Positions 24,942-35,599 of a DNA stretch of 64,000 nucleotides are shown here, piece by piece. Every line of letters begins with the position of its first letter. The stretch's first letter is position 1. The stretch lies in the NCBI RefSeq assembly GCF_007567505.1, contig NZ_CP041783.1:3658001-3722000 (forward strand), read 5' to 3'. A program made the translations under genes and the position numbers. The notes under the pieces are model-generated. The model saw only the letters and a list, made by a program, of their open reading frames with translations, made no database searches and was not told the DNA's origin. This stretch comes from Shewanella donghaensis. GTDB lineage: Bacteria; Pseudomonadota; Gammaproteobacteria; Enterobacterales; Shewanellaceae.

Positions 24942-27900
24942 ATGATAAAATGCGTTAACAAGTTTTTTCTACTCTCTTTTCTAGCAATTCTCTTTTGCTC
25001 TCAAGCCTATGCTGTTGATGTTGTTCAACGTCTATTCAATGTCAAAGATGGCCTAGTAAACTACACCATAAACGATATTACTTTCGATGATTATGGCTAT
25101 ATTTGGTTAGCCACTGAGCAAGGCTTATTCAGGGTGAGTAGTACTGTTGTTCGCAGGGTGGACCAACCTGATAGTAGCAATGCGTTAATTGAAGAGAACA
25201 TTAGCTTTATTGCTAACGTCGATACTCATCATATGCTAATCGGCTCAGGCTATTCCCTGTACCTTTATAATATTAAGCAGAATACGTTCAAAGATATCAG
25301 CATGGATTTAAGTAATCTTGCTAAGGACGATTACGTTACTGCACACACCCGCCTTAGCAATGGAAATTTATTGCTACTCACCACATTTGGCAAAGTGTTT
25401 GAATTCGATCAAACTTCATTCTCTGTATCGCTTTTTCTGGATGAAGACTTAGTTGGTAAGGGGTTATGGAATAGCGTTAATCAGTTAAGAGATGGCTCTT
25501 TTGTATTTACTTCCACTTACCAAATCGAACTTAGAAATCAGCAAGGCAAGCAGGTTAAGCAAGTCAATTGGCAGCCAAGCAACGACAGGATCAGGGGCTT
25601 GTATGTTGATAATGACAATAGAATTTGGGTATTAAGCAGTAAGGGCTTATTTGAACTTAATCCGTTAAATGGCGAAGTTAACGCCGTTGAAACCTTGGCC
25701 TACAGTATCCATGATGCGGTTGCAGATCGCAGAGGATATTTATGGGTTAACACCACATCTGGGCTTTTTTCTTGGGATCGCAAATCATCTGAGCCTACCT
25801 CATACAAAGACTTACTCAATAAAGAAGCCAGCATTGATTATATTGATTCTATTGCTGTTGATGCTAATGGCTTTGTTTGGATTGGTGGTTCTGGAGAAGG
25901 ACTGGCATTGCTGACGGTTAAGCCGGATTTTTTACTCGATTTTTTCAGTGGTTCATCCCAGTACCAATTGGAAGATGACATGGTGTGGAGCATTTATGCC
26001 GAGGATGACAAAGTGTGGCTTGGTGGCAATGATGGGCTGACTGTTGTTGATAAATCCTCAATCACATCAACGCATATTATTCCAATGGGTTTTGAAAGTA
26101 ATGATTCGATTTATGGAATAAGCGAGCTGGACAAACAACACGTCATATTAGCCACCACCAATGGATTATTTGTCTTTGATAAGCAAACTAATCAACAAGT
26201 TGCATTTACAGATTTTGCACCGTTAAGTGATGGATTAGCAGAGGAGCTTCTGCTGACCGAGTATGTTGATCCATTGTTCCCTGGTCGAGTTTGGTGGGGG
26301 ACCTTTGATCAAGTGTATTACTGGGAACCAGGCCTTGATAAGGTGCAAACCATATCATTAATAGAGCATATTTCTCATACTGGCGTGGTCAATATCGGCA
26401 GTATTCATCGAGAGAATGAGCATCGATTATGGGTTGGAGGGGACGGATTTCTAGGTTACATCGATGAGAATAATAATGTCATCTCGCTAAACGATAGCCT
26501 AAGCACTCATCATAAAAATGTCGCTGTGAATAATATTCTCCAAGTTGATGAATCTACTTTGTGGTTAGGGACTTCTCAAGATGGCCTAATTGCGCTCGAT
26601 ACTCAAACCAATACCACCTCATCAATGAGTGACAATTGGAATCTAGACTGTCGTACCATTTACTTTTTAGCACAAACTGCAGATTTTAATGTGGTCGGTT
26701 GCGCTTCAACAGTGATTCGACAACATAGGAAAACACTGGCGATAGAGGTATTTTTAACTAATGATGGTTTTATCGCAAGCGAGTTTAATGAAGCTGCAGC
26801 CTTCTATGATGCTAATGCTGGCTTATACATTGGTAGTCCCAAAGGCGCGATGCTGATTGACGTTAATCAGCTCGAGCGAAGATCTACAAACGAGCCACTT
26901 TCTTTAGAATCTATTGCCATTTTTTATGAAGAGTCGACAGAATATCATTTAACACCTGAAACCTTTGAGGTTGTTCGTCCAGAGGCAAAGTTGATTAGTT
27001 TTCAGATGACAACATTCGACTATATTGATATTTCACCCATCAGCTTTAAATACCGTCTGGTGCATGAAAATAACCCCTTTGAGATTAAATATATTTACCT
27101 TGAAGGCCAAACCCAAATTAACGTTGCTGATCTGGACGCTGGTCATTACACCTTAGAATTACTGCATCGTAATAATGGTATTTGGGCTGATAGCCCGCTT
27201 CAATTTCATTTTGAGGTTGAACAATATTGGTGGTTGTCACAATGGTTTAAAGCCTTGGTTTTATTCATTGCTTTGTTGGTGGCATTGTCATCAGTGTGGT
27301 TTAGGAAAAAACAGGTAAAGCGCATTATCGGTATTAATAGTGCGTTAAAGGAAAGTGAGGACAAATTACGTCAATCACTCAAAGGCAGTGATTCCGATTT
27401 ATGGGAATGGAACCGTGACACCGATATCCTAAGCTTTGAGAACCAGTCTGGTATTTTAGGTGAACAGAAAAGACTGGTTTTTCTTCTCCCGGATCTACCC
27501 ATAGTAAAAGCAGACAAAGGTACAGTTCACCAACAATGGTTAGCCATTTTAAATGCTGATAAAGAGACTATTGATGTCGACTTTAGGTACCACCGTGGCG
27601 ATGATATCGGCTGGATTAGGCTTAGAGGACGTGCTGTTAGCCGTGATGAAAGCACTGGGCAGTTAACTAGTGTTGCCGGGATTTATACCGAAATATCTGA
27701 GCAAAGGGAGCTAAAAAATGAAATCGATTTATTAGCTAAAGCCTTTGAAAACACCTCTGAAGGCATGATCATTCTCAATAGTGATAAACAGGTTAAGTTA
27801 CTCAATACGGCGGCAAGCTCTATTTTTGAAACTGAGCACCAACACATAATCGGTAAAGATTTTGAGTCATTGCAATTCAGCAGTAGTCGCTCTACTAATA

Positions 27901-29384
27901 TTGATACTTTATTGAATGACAGCCGATCATGGAATGGTGAGTTAGCTTTTAAAAGAGCACCTTCTGAACAATTTCCTGTTTGGGCTAACATTTCTAAAAT
28001 GTCAGATAAAGAAGGGGTCTCTTTACACTATGTGGTGGTTTTTTCCGATATTACCCAACGTAAACAAAATGAATCTAATTTAAAGCATTTAGCTAATAAC
28101 GATGTGCTTACAGGTCTGGCAAATCGTTCTATGTTTTCTCGCCGTTTAGAAAACATAGTCTCTAAAGCGAATCAATCCGAAGAAAAGTTAGCGTTATTAT
28201 TTTTAGATCTTGATCGCTTTAAACATGTAAATGACTCCTATGGGCATAGCATGGGCGATGCGTTATTAGTTGAGGCGGCTAAGCGATTGCAGAGCAGCGT
28301 CGGCGATGAGCATTTAGTTTGTCGTTTTGGTGGCGATGAGTTTGTTATTTTAATAAGAAATGTTGATGGTATCGATCAGATTAATACCATCGCTGAGAAA
28401 GTGTTACGAAAAATCGATGCACCTTTTAGATTGTTTAATCGAGAGTTTTTTGTCTCAACCAGTATTGGTATTAGCATGTGGCCTGAAGATACTCGAGATC
28501 CGGAAACCTTAATCAAAAATGCCGATCTCGCGATGTATCATGCAAAAGAAGTTGGCCGCGGTAATTTTCAATATTACTCAGCAGAGCGAAATGCAGAAGC
28601 ACAATATCACTTCAAAATTGAAACTGATTTACGCAAAGCAATTGAGAATAATGAACTTGAGCTCTATTACCAGCCGCAAATAGACATACTTCAAGATGAT
28701 AAGTTTATCGGCATGGAAGCGTTACTGCGTTGGCATCATCCTGTGGATGGTTTTATTCGACCTGATATTTTCATTAAGGTCGCCGAGTCTTGTGGACTCA
28801 TCATTGATATTGACCGTTGGGTACTGAGACAAGCCTGTATTGATGGTGCTCGCTGGCATGCAATTTATGACCAACCGTTTCAATTATCAGTCAACGTGTC
28901 AGCAGTACAATTTAGGCAAGTAGATTTTATTGAGAACTTAAAAGCCACCTTAGAAGATACAGGAATGCCAGGGCAGTGTTTGGCTATTGAGATCACCGAA
29001 GGCGTGCTAATGAAAGAGTTACAAGTTGCCAACTCTCATCTTGTTCAACTTAAGCAACTGGGCATTGAAGTGTCTATTGACGATTTTGGCACCGGTTACT
29101 CATCGCTAGCCTATTTACGTAATTTTGATGTGAATACCCTCAAGATTGATCGTTCCTTTTTAATCGATATCGCCACCAATGAAGCGGATCAAGCGATTGT
29201 GAGCAGTATTATTGAGCTGGCAAGAAACCTTAAATTGCAGGTGGTTGCAGAGGGCATTGAATCGCACGCTCAAATGGAGCAAGTGTTCAGTCGCGGCTGT
29301 TATATCATTCAAGGCTATTATTTTGCCAAGCCAATGCCCCGGTCTCAGTTAGATAAATATTTAGGCCTAGACAAGTCACCTTGA
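24942..29384 (+). CDS. Large membrane sensor with Reg_prop propeller, PAS, GGDEF and EAL domains
   Basis: A protein of 1480 residues from the preferred start at 24942 (MIKCVNKFFLLSFLAILFCSQAYA, a signal peptide); the frame is open from 24882. Repeated two-component-regulator propeller units (such as GYIWLATEQGLFRV, RIWVLSSKGLFEL, GFVWIGGSGEGLALL) cover roughly the first 650 residues. A Y_Y_Y domain, one membrane segment (ALVLFIALLVALSSVWF) and PAS-type regions follow. The GGDEF domain has an intact RFGGDEF, and the EAL domain has intact EALLRW and DDFGTGYSSL. It probably senses a periplasmic or outer-membrane cue and makes or degrades cyclic di-GMP; the ligand is unknown. Confidence 0.88.
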   Translation: MIKCVNKFFLLSFLAILFCSQAYAVDVVQRLFNVKDGLVNYTINDITFDDYGYIWLATEQGLFRVSSTVVRRVDQPDSSNALIEENISFIANVDTHHMLIGSGYSLYLYNIKQNTFKDISMDLSNLAKDDYVTAHTRLSNGNLLLLTTFGKVFEFDQTSFSVSLFLDEDLVGKGLWNSVNQLRDGSFVFTSTYQIELRNQQGKQVKQVNWQPSNDRIRGLYVDNDNRIWVLSSKGLFELNPLNGEVNAVETLAYSIHDAVADRRGYLWVNTTSGLFSWDRKSSEPTSYKDLLNKEASIDYIDSIAVDANGFVWIGGSGEGLALLTVKPDFLLDFFSGSSQYQLEDDMVWSIYAEDDKVWLGGNDGLTVVDKSSITSTHIIPMGFESNDSIYGISELDKQHVILATTNGLFVFDKQTNQQVAFTDFAPLSDGLAEELLLTEYVDPLFPGRVWWGTFDQVYYWEPGLDKVQTISLIEHISHTGVVNIGSIHRENEHRLWVGGDGFLGYIDENNNVISLNDSLSTHHKNVAVNNILQVDESTLWLGTSQDGLIALDTQTNTTSSMSDNWNLDCRTIYFLAQTADFNVVGCASTVIRQHRKTLAIEVFLTNDGFIASEFNEAAAFYDANAGLYIGSPKGAMLIDVNQLERRSTNEPLSLESIAIFYEESTEYHLTPETFEVVRPEAKLISFQMTTFDYIDISPISFKYRLVHENNPFEIKYIYLEGQTQINVADLDAGHYTLELLHRNNGIWADSPLQFHFEVEQYWWLSQWFKALVLFIALLVALSSVWFRKKQVKRIIGINSALKESEDKLRQSLKGSDSDLWEWNRDTDILSFENQSGILGEQKRLVFLLPDLPIVKADKGTVHQQWLAILNADKETIDVDFRYHRGDDIGWIRLRGRAVSRDESTGQLTSVAGIYTEISEQRELKNEIDLLAKAFENTSEGMIILNSDKQVKLLNTAASSIFETEHQHIIGKDFESLQFSSSRSTNIDTLLNDSRSWNGELAFKRAPSEQFPVWANISKMSDKEGVSLHYVVVFSDITQRKQNESNLKHLANNDVLTGLANRSMFSRRLENIVSKANQSEEKLALLFLDLDRFKHVNDSYGHSMGDALLVEAAKRLQSSVGDEHLVCRFGGDEFVILIRNVDGIDQINTIAEKVLRKIDAPFRLFNREFFVSTSIGISMWPEDTRDPETLIKNADLAMYHAKEVGRGNFQYYSAERNAEAQYHFKIETDLRKAIENNELELYYQPQIDILQDDKFIGMEALLRWHHPVDGFIRPDIFIKVAESCGLIIDIDRWVLRQACIDGARWHAIYDQPFQLSVNVSAVQFRQVDFIENLKATLEDTGMPGQCLAIEITEGVLMKELQVANSHLVQLKQLGIEVSIDDFGTGYSSLAYLRNFDVNTLKIDRSFLIDIATNEADQAIVSSIIELARNLKLQVVAEGIESHAQMEQVFSRGCYIIQGYYFAKPMPRSQLDKYLGLDKSP

Positions 29385-29490
29385 ACGCTAAAATTCAATT
29401 GTTACCATCTGGTTTAAAAGGTTTTATAAATGTTGCTGCTTATTTGCTAGAATAGCGCGGTTAATCAATTTTAAAGATAGGAAGCTTTAT

Positions 29491-31704
29491 ATGAGCCGTA
29501 AGATTGCTCTGCTATTACTCATAGGTATATTTTCACAAAACGTCCAAGCTGAGGAACGTCAGACTGTAGGGCTTGTGTTAAGTGGCGGTGGCGCGAAAGG
29601 TACGGCACATATTGGGGTCCTTAAAGTATTAGAAGAACACCGCATTCCTGTGGATTATATTACCGGAACCAGTATTGGCTCTTATGTGGGTGGTATGTAT
29701 GCACTCGGTTATACCGCGGCAGAGATTGAAGATATCATGCTCAATTCTCCTTGGGCTGAAGGCTATTCAGATACGATTCCTCGAGAAAACCTATCTTATC
29801 GTGATAAACAACACCGAGATAAATTTAATATTCCTGTGAATGTTGGCTACAAAAATGGTGGCTTAGCTTACCCAAGTGGCCTGCTGCGGGGTCAAACCAT
29901 GTCTCAACTGCTGCGTTCATCCACCGATGTTGTTGAGCAGTTTGGTGATTTCGATGATCTCGCGATTCCTTTTCGGGCTGTCGCCACTAACTTGGTCACC
30001 AGCTACGCCGTGGTATTAGACAAAGGCAGCATTGTTCAAGCAATGCAGGCATCTGCGACTGTGCCAGGCGCATTACAGCCAGCTCAAATTGATGGCATGT
30101 TATTGGTTGATGGCGGTATTTCTAACAACATGCCTATTGATGTCGTTAAAGAGATGGGCGCAGATATTGTTATTGCCATTGATATTGGCTCGCCATTATC
30201 AACCAAAGAGCAACTTGATGGCACCTTTGCTGTGTTAGAGCAGCTTTCGACTATTTTGACTAAAGCGACCACAGAACATCAGAAAACATTACTTGATGAT
30301 CGAGATGTACTTATTCGTCCTGCTATTGATGAGATGAGTACCACTGATTTTGAAATTATGCCTGCAGCATTAGAGGCTGGCCGCATTGCCGGTGAAGCCG
30401 CTTTGCCAATGCTAAGTCATTTAAGTATCAGTGTTGAAGACTATAAAGCCTATCAAGATAAGAAAAAACAATCGAAATTATTACTGGTTAATCAAGTTAA
30501 TCGTCCGGTTATCAACATCATATTTGATAACGATTCCAAAGTAAGTGAAAACCTACTGCGTGAGCAGTTAGCGTTATCTGAAAATGAAGTGATCACTAAA
30601 GAAGCGTTAGACGAAGGCATTAAACGTATTTATTCATTGAATAAGTTTGAACGTGTAGATGCTGAATTTGAGGACACTGACGAAGGCCGAGTACTTACCG
30701 TCACCACCCACGCTAAATCCTGGGGGCCAAACTATTTTGATGCAGGCTTTAACTGGGAAGATGACTTTACGCTGGATTCTGCAATAACACTCAACCTTGC
30801 TTATACCATGGGCAATTTAACCGATAATGGTGGTGAGTGGCGCAATGAACTGCAACTCGGTTATGAAAAAAGAATCAGTACCGAGTTTTATCAACCATTA
30901 GATAAAGACCAAGATTTTTATGCTCGTGCGAAGTATGAATACGAGATTAAAAATTGGGATTTTTATGATAATAATGATCGGGCTTTCGAACTCAAAAATT
31001 CGTTAAATCAATTTGTATTAGGGGTTGGGTATAATTATTCCCATGCGGGTTTAATTGAGATTGGCGCAGTAGCTGAGATTGGTGACTTAACCAATAAAGC
31101 GGTTTCGCAGCAAGATTTAGATTATGAATCGATCGGCGGCTATTTTGGATTCACCTTTGATACGTTAAACAGTATTAGTTTCCCGACAGAAGGGCAGCGA
31201 TTGACCTTTAAAGCATCTGTGCGAGATGAGAAATACAATGGCGCTGTTATTAGTAACTCTAATGAACTTTCTTGGCAATTTGAGGCGGATTGGAAAGGCG
31301 CACTTAAATTAGGTAACCATGCCATTGTGGGTAAAGCAGCCATAGCTACCGTAGATGTGGACCGTGATTTTACTCTGCATGTGACAGAGCTGGGTGGGTT
31401 CTTGAATTTATCCGGTCTACATAAGGGCGCATTGGCGGGAGCGCATAAAGCCTTCGCTGCGTTAATATATCAATATGACTTAGGCCGAGATGTATTACTC
31501 AGTGATGTCCCTTTGTATGTAGGTACCAGTTTTGAGGCGGGTAATGTATGGGTCGTTCGAGACGCAGTTGATTTCGATGACCTCATATATGCTGGTAGTT
31601 TATACTTAGGTACCGATACTAGTTGGGGACCTGCCGCGCTTGGCTTTGGTTTCACCGATACAGGTGAACAAGCCTTTTACTTGTTCCTAGGTAAAAACTT
31701 TTAG
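29491..31704 (+). CDS. Patatin-like phospholipase with POTRA and outer-membrane barrel (type Vd-like)
   Basis: A 737-residue protein with a signal peptide (cleavage near NVQA-EE, residue 20). The patatin domain has the oxyanion motif GGGAKG (residues 32-37), nucleophile S61 in GTSIG and catalytic D207 in DGGISNN. A POTRA-like segment follows (about 340-410), then a C-terminal BamA-type beta-barrel ending in Phe (FYLFLGKNF). This layout is that of PlpD-type autotransported phospholipases. Whether the patatin domain is released or stays at the surface cannot be told from the sequence. An AGGAAG ribosome-binding site precedes the start. Confidence 0.88.
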   Translation: MSRKIALLLLIGIFSQNVQAEERQTVGLVLSGGGAKGTAHIGVLKVLEEHRIPVDYITGTSIGSYVGGMYALGYTAAEIEDIMLNSPWAEGYSDTIPRENLSYRDKQHRDKFNIPVNVGYKNGGLAYPSGLLRGQTMSQLLRSSTDVVEQFGDFDDLAIPFRAVATNLVTSYAVVLDKGSIVQAMQASATVPGALQPAQIDGMLLVDGGISNNMPIDVVKEMGADIVIAIDIGSPLSTKEQLDGTFAVLEQLSTILTKATTEHQKTLLDDRDVLIRPAIDEMSTTDFEIMPAALEAGRIAGEAALPMLSHLSISVEDYKAYQDKKKQSKLLLVNQVNRPVINIIFDNDSKVSENLLREQLALSENEVITKEALDEGIKRIYSLNKFERVDAEFEDTDEGRVLTVTTHAKSWGPNYFDAGFNWEDDFTLDSAITLNLAYTMGNLTDNGGEWRNELQLGYEKRISTEFYQPLDKDQDFYARAKYEYEIKNWDFYDNNDRAFELKNSLNQFVLGVGYNYSHAGLIEIGAVAEIGDLTNKAVSQQDLDYESIGGYFGFTFDTLNSISFPTEGQRLTFKASVRDEKYNGAVISNSNELSWQFEADWKGALKLGNHAIVGKAAIATVDVDRDFTLHVTELGGFLNLSGLHKGALAGAHKAFAALIYQYDLGRDVLLSDVPLYVGTSFEAGNVWVVRDAVDFDDLIYAGSLYLGTDTSWGPAALGFGFTDTGEQAFYLFLGKNF

Positions 31705-31738
31705 CCAGTGCAGCTAAACGAGTCAGTTAAATACCGAT

Positions 31739-31767
31739 AAAAAAGCTGCTAATAAAGCAGCTTTTTT
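31739..31767. terminator. Bidirectional terminator between the patatin and HAD genes
   Basis: AAAAAAGCTGC-TAATAAA-GCAGCTTTTTT is symmetric with A and T runs on both sides and lies between convergent genes. Confidence 0.85.
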
Positions 31768-31794
31768 ATGTCTATGTATTTTTACATAGCTGAA

Positions 31795-32457
31795 TTAGAG
31801 CTTCTCAATCAATGCTTTAAAATCACCTAAATGCGCCAGTTGGTGATGACCAATTTGCCAACGTGATTGGTTAGCAAGTTCAGGGGCAGGGATCGCGATG
31901 GTTTGCATCGATGCTGCTCTTGCTGCGATAAGCCCATTAATTGAATCTTCGATGGCGATACAAAGTGACGGTGTAATATCCAGTGCGGTTGCACAATTTA
32001 AATAAACCTCAGGGTGAGGCTTGCCATATTGTAGGTTTTCGGCCGAAGTTATGGCATTGAAATAATCAGCGATGCCCAATTTATTCATGACTGCTTGAAT
32101 TAAATCACTGGAAGATGAGGTTGCTAAACCAATCTTTAACCCCCGCTGCTGGCAAAGTTGCAATGCGTCAACCACACCGCGCATTGGCTTGCCTTCGGTT
32201 TCAATAAATTGCACCACTTTATCAATAATCTGCTGAGCGGCGGCTGGATTATCATAGTTAGCCCATGGATACCTTTGATACCAATAGCTGACCACAAAAT
32301 CAATTCTTAAACCTGTGGTTATTTCAGCATCTTCATAGGTAATGGGGACTCCGAGTGAATTCATTACTTCGACTTCAGCTCGTTGCCAAGCTGGCTCAGT
32401 ATCAATGATGACACCATCCATATCAAAAATTACTGCTTTTACTTTAGCTGATGTCAT
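31795..32457 (-). CDS. HAD-superfamily sugar-phosphate phosphatase (YniC/HxpB-like)
   Basis: A 220-residue HAD subfamily IA hydrolase. Motif I is FDMDGVIIDTEP (nucleophile Asp and acid Asp at residues 11 and 13), motif II TSSSSD, motif III K in GKPHPEVYL, and motif IV IEDSINGL. It resembles E. coli YniC/HxpB, which dephosphorylates 2-deoxyglucose-6-phosphate and hexose phosphates. Specificity cannot be settled from sequence; a beta-phosphoglucomutase role is less likely without a partner sugar operon. It stands alone, convergent with the patatin gene. Confidence 0.8.
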   Translation of the reverse strand: MTSAKVKAVIFDMDGVIIDTEPAWQRAEVEVMNSLGVPITYEDAEITTGLRIDFVVSYWYQRYPWANYDNPAAAQQIIDKVVQFIETEGKPMRGVVDALQLCQQRGLKIGLATSSSSDLIQAVMNKLGIADYFNAITSAENLQYGKPHPEVYLNCATALDITPSLCIAIEDSINGLIAARAASMQTIAIPAPELANQSRWQIGHHQLAHLGDFKALIEKL

Positions 32458-32763
32458 TTTTTACCTTTTGCCTTTTTGAATAGATAGGTAGATAAGCTGC
32501 ATAAAAATGCTTATTCGGAGATGAGTCCACTATACGTTAAATGACTATGCCCAATCATGAAATAAATTGCAAAAACATGGCCTACATAAATGCTTTTTAA
32601 CTCAGTTAAATTTAAATTATATATATAGTGTAATTCATTGAATTAAAGAGTTTTATAAGATGTTTTAAACTATTGTCTAATTTTATTTGTTTAAAGTGAC
32701 GAGTAAATTGTCCTAACAGCTTAAAATTAGTGTTTATTTTGCACTCAATAGAGTGTGATCTGA

Positions 32764-32792
32764 TTCATACTTTTGCAAACCTGTAGTATACT
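32764..32792 (+). promoter_or_regulatory. Candidate acnB promoter
   Basis: TATACT (32787-32792) with a weak TTCATA -35 box 17 bases upstream. It would give an acnB leader of roughly 90 bases. Apart from this, the 32458-32891 interval is AT-rich and no gene was seen. Confidence 0.4.
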
Positions 32793-32891
32793 ATGGGTCG
32801 GATTTCAAGCCCGAACCTGTGGAATGGTCATTCTATTTATAGAGTGACGTTCAGTTTCGCTGTTAGGCGCAAAACAAAGAGGAATGTTGCC

Positions 32892-35489
32892 GTGCTAGAA
32901 GCATATCGTAAACACGTCGCAGAGCGTGCTGCAGAGGGTGTTGTCCCTAAGCCATTAAATGCAGAACAAGTGGCTGAATTAGTGAAGTTAGTTGAGACTC
33001 CGCCTGCTGGTGAAGAGGCTGTAATTCTTGATTTATTAGAGAACCGTATTCCCCCTGGTGTTGATGAAGCTGCCTATGTTAAAGCAGCATTCTTAGATGC
33101 AGTTGCCCAAGGCAATGTATCGTCACCAATCCTTTCAGCTGAGCGTGCTACTGAGTTATTAGGTACCATGCAAGGCGGTTATAACATTGAGCCGCTTATT
33201 GCTCAATTAGATAACGATGCACTTGCACCAATCGCGGTTACTGCATTATCAAACACATTATTGATGTTTGATGCATACCACGACGTGGTTGAAAAAATGC
33301 AAGCAGGTAATGCTTTTGCTAAGCAAGTGGTTAATTCTTGGGCTGATGCTGAGTGGTTCACAAACCGCCCTAAATTAGCTGAAAAAATTAGCTTGACCGT
33401 ATTTAAAGTATCAGGCGAGACAAATACAGATGACTTGTCTCCTGCTCCTGATGCATGGTCTCGCCCAGATATCCCATTACACGCATTAGCGATGCTAAAA
33501 AATGCGCGTGACGGTATTGTACCTGATGTAGCGGGTACTGTTGGTCCAATTAAAGAAATCGAAGCGCTTAAAGAAAAAGGTTACCCGCTAGTTTACGTCG
33601 GTGACGTTGTGGGTACCGGTTCTTCGCGTAAGTCAGCAACTAACTCAGTGCTTTGGTTCATGGGTGACGATATCCCTTTTGCACCTAATAAGCGTGCTGG
33701 TGGTTTCTGTCTAGGTGGAAAAATTGCCCCTATCTTCTTCAACACAATGGAAGATGCAGGCGCACTGCCTATTGAGCTTGATGTAGACAAAATGAACATG
33801 GGTGATGTTATTGACATCTATCCATATGAAGGCGTAGTTAAGCGTAACGGCAGTGATGAAGTTATCTCTACGTTTGAACTGAAAACAGACGTACTGCTTG
33901 ATGAAGTCCGTGCTGGTGGTCGTATTCCATTAATCATTGGCCGTGGCTTAACTGATCGTGCTCGTGAAACATTGAATCTTGCGGCTTCAGACGTGTTTGT
34001 TCGTCCACAAGATGTTGTTGCGACAAACAAAGGCTTTACTCTGGCACAAAAGATGGTCGGTAAAGCATGTGGCGTTAAAGGCATTCGTCCTGGTCAATAC
34101 TGCGAACCTAAAATGACCTCGGTTGGTTCACAAGATACCACAGGCCCAATGACCCGTGATGAACTTAAAGATTTAGCATGTTTAGGCTTTAGCGCCGATT
34201 TAACCATGCAGTCTTTCTGTCACACAGCGGCTTACCCTAAGCCTATCGATGTGAATACTCACCATACGTTACCTGATTTCATCATGAATCGTGGCGGTGT
34301 TGCACTGCGTCCAGGCGACGGGGTTATTCACTCTTGGTTAAACCGTATGTTACTGCCTGATACCGTTGGTACTGGTGGTGATTCACATACGCGTTTCCCA
34401 ATCGGTATTTCATTCCCAGCGGGTTCTGGCTTGGTAGCATTTGCTGCAGCCACAGGTGTTATGCCTCTTGATATGCCTGAGTCTATTTTGGTTCGCTTTA
34501 AAGGTGAAATGCAGCCAGGTATCACATTACGTGACCTAGTACATGCTATCCCGCTTAAAGCGATTGAAATGGGTCTGTTAACGGTAGAGAAGAAAGGTAA
34601 GATTAATGCTTTCTCTGGCCGCGTATTAGAAATTGAAGGTCTTGAGCAACTTAAAGTTGAGCAAGCATTCGAATTATCTGATGCATCAGCAGAACGAAGT
34701 GCAGCGGGTTGTTCTATTAAATTAGACAAAGAGCCAATCATTGAATATCTAAACTCTAACATCGTGATGTTGAAGTGGATGATTGCTGAAGGTTATGGCG
34801 ATCGCCGTACTATTGAACGTCGTATTACCGCGATGCAAGAATGGTTAGCGAACCCTGAACTAATGGTTGCTGATAAAGATGCTGAATATGCTGAAATTAT
34901 CGAAATCGATTTGAACGACATCAAAGAACCTATTCTTTGTGCGCCAAACGATCCAGATGATGCAGTATTACTATCATCAGTTGCAGAAACAAAAATTGAC
35001 GAAGTATTCGTTGGTTCTTGTATGACTAACATTGGTCATTTCCGCGCTACCGGTAAAATGCTAGAGAAGTTTGCAACGACGTTACCAACTCGTCTATGGA
35101 TTGCACCGCCAACTAAGATGGATAAAGATCAGTTAACCGAAGAAGGTTACTACGCGATCTTTGGCCGTGTTGGTGCGCGTATCGAAATCCCGGGTTGTTC
35201 ACTGTGTATGGGTAACCAAGCACGTGTTGCTGAAGGTGCGACAGTTGTTTCAACGTCAACGCGTAACTTCCCTAACCGTTTAGGTACAGGTGCAAATGTC
35301 TACTTAGCATCAGCTGAGTTAGCAGCAGTAGCGGCATTACTAGGTCGTCTACCTTCACCTGCAGAGTACCAAGACTACGCGAAAGAATTAGATGCAACAG
35401 CGTCTGATACTTACCGTTACTTGAACTTTGATCAAATTGATTCTTACACTAAGAAAGCTGACAGCGTGATTTTTCAAACTGCGCTTTAA
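32892..35489 (+). CDS. acnB: Bifunctional aconitate hydratase 2 / 2-methylisocitrate dehydratase
   Basis: An AcnB of 865 residues interconverting citrate and isocitrate in the TCA cycle and acting on 2-methylcitrate intermediates. The start is taken as GTG at 32892 ([16 protein letters not shown]), which aligns with E. coli Acn[17 protein letters not shown] and has AAGAGGAA 8 bases upstream; the frame is open to 32793 but that N-terminal extension is unlike the family. Fe-S cluster cysteines lie in GSCMTN and [13 protein letters not shown], with a third in the [12 protein letters not shown] region. The HEAT-like N-terminal and swivel domains come first, as typical of AcnB. Confidence 0.95.
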   Translation: MLEAYRKHVAERAAEGVVPKPLNAEQVAELVKLVETPPAGEEAVILDLLENRIPPGVDEAAYVKAAFLDAVAQGNVSSPILSAERATELLGTMQGGYNIEPLIAQLDNDALAPIAVTALSNTLLMFDAYHDVVEKMQAGNAFAKQVVNSWADAEWFTNRPKLAEKISLTVFKVSGETNTDDLSPAPDAWSRPDIPLHALAMLKNARDGIVPDVAGTVGPIKEIEALKEKGYPLVYVGDVVGTGSSRKSATNSVLWFMGDDIPFAPNKRAGGFCLGGKIAPIFFNTMEDAGALPIELDVDKMNMGDVIDIYPYEGVVKRNGSDEVISTFELKTDVLLDEVRAGGRIPLIIGRGLTDRARETLNLAASDVFVRPQDVVATNKGFTLAQKMVGKACGVKGIRPGQYCEPKMTSVGSQDTTGPMTRDELKDLACLGFSADLTMQSFCHTAAYPKPIDVNTHHTLPDFIMNRGGVALRPGDGVIHSWLNRMLLPDTVGTGGDSHTRFPIGISFPAGSGLVAFAAATGVMPLDMPESILVRFKGEMQPGITLRDLVHAIPLKAIEMGLLTVEKKGKINAFSGRVLEIEGLEQLKVEQAFELSDASAERSAAGCSIKLDKEPIIEYLNSNIVMLKWMIAEGYGDRRTIERRITAMQEWLANPELMVADKDAEYAEIIEIDLNDIKEPILCAPNDPDDAVLLSSVAETKIDEVFVGSCMTNIGHFRATGKMLEKFATTLPTRLWIAPPTKMDKDQLTEEGYYAIFGRVGARIEIPGCSLCMGNQARVAEGATVVSTSTRNFPNRLGTGANVYLASAELAAVAALLGRLPSPAEYQDYAKELDATASDTYRYLNFDQIDSYTKKADSVIFQTAL

Positions 35490-35529
35490 TCTTTGATAAG
35501 ATGAGTTACGTTTTAAAAGCGTAAACTGA

Positions 35530-35558
35530 AAAATGCCAGCGATTAAGCTGGCATTTTT
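35530..35558 (+). terminator. acnB terminator
   Basis: AAAATGCCAGC-GATTAA-GCTGGCATTTTT, a clean hairpin with T run, about 40 bases after the acnB stop. Confidence 0.85.
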
Positions 35559-35599
35559 GTGTCTGGAATTTGGTTTATGTTTGAAAGTGGGGAAATATA

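Noticed and set aside
32793..32891. 33-residue N-terminal extension of AcnB from ATG at 32793
   Set aside because: It overlaps the likely promoter -10 region and is absent from AcnB proteins; the GTG at 32892 aligns with the E. coli start and has a Shine-Dalgarno sequence.
34328..34762. 144-residue minus-strand frame inside acnB
   Set aside because: It lies wholly within the strongly conserved acnB coding sequence and has no supporting start signals.
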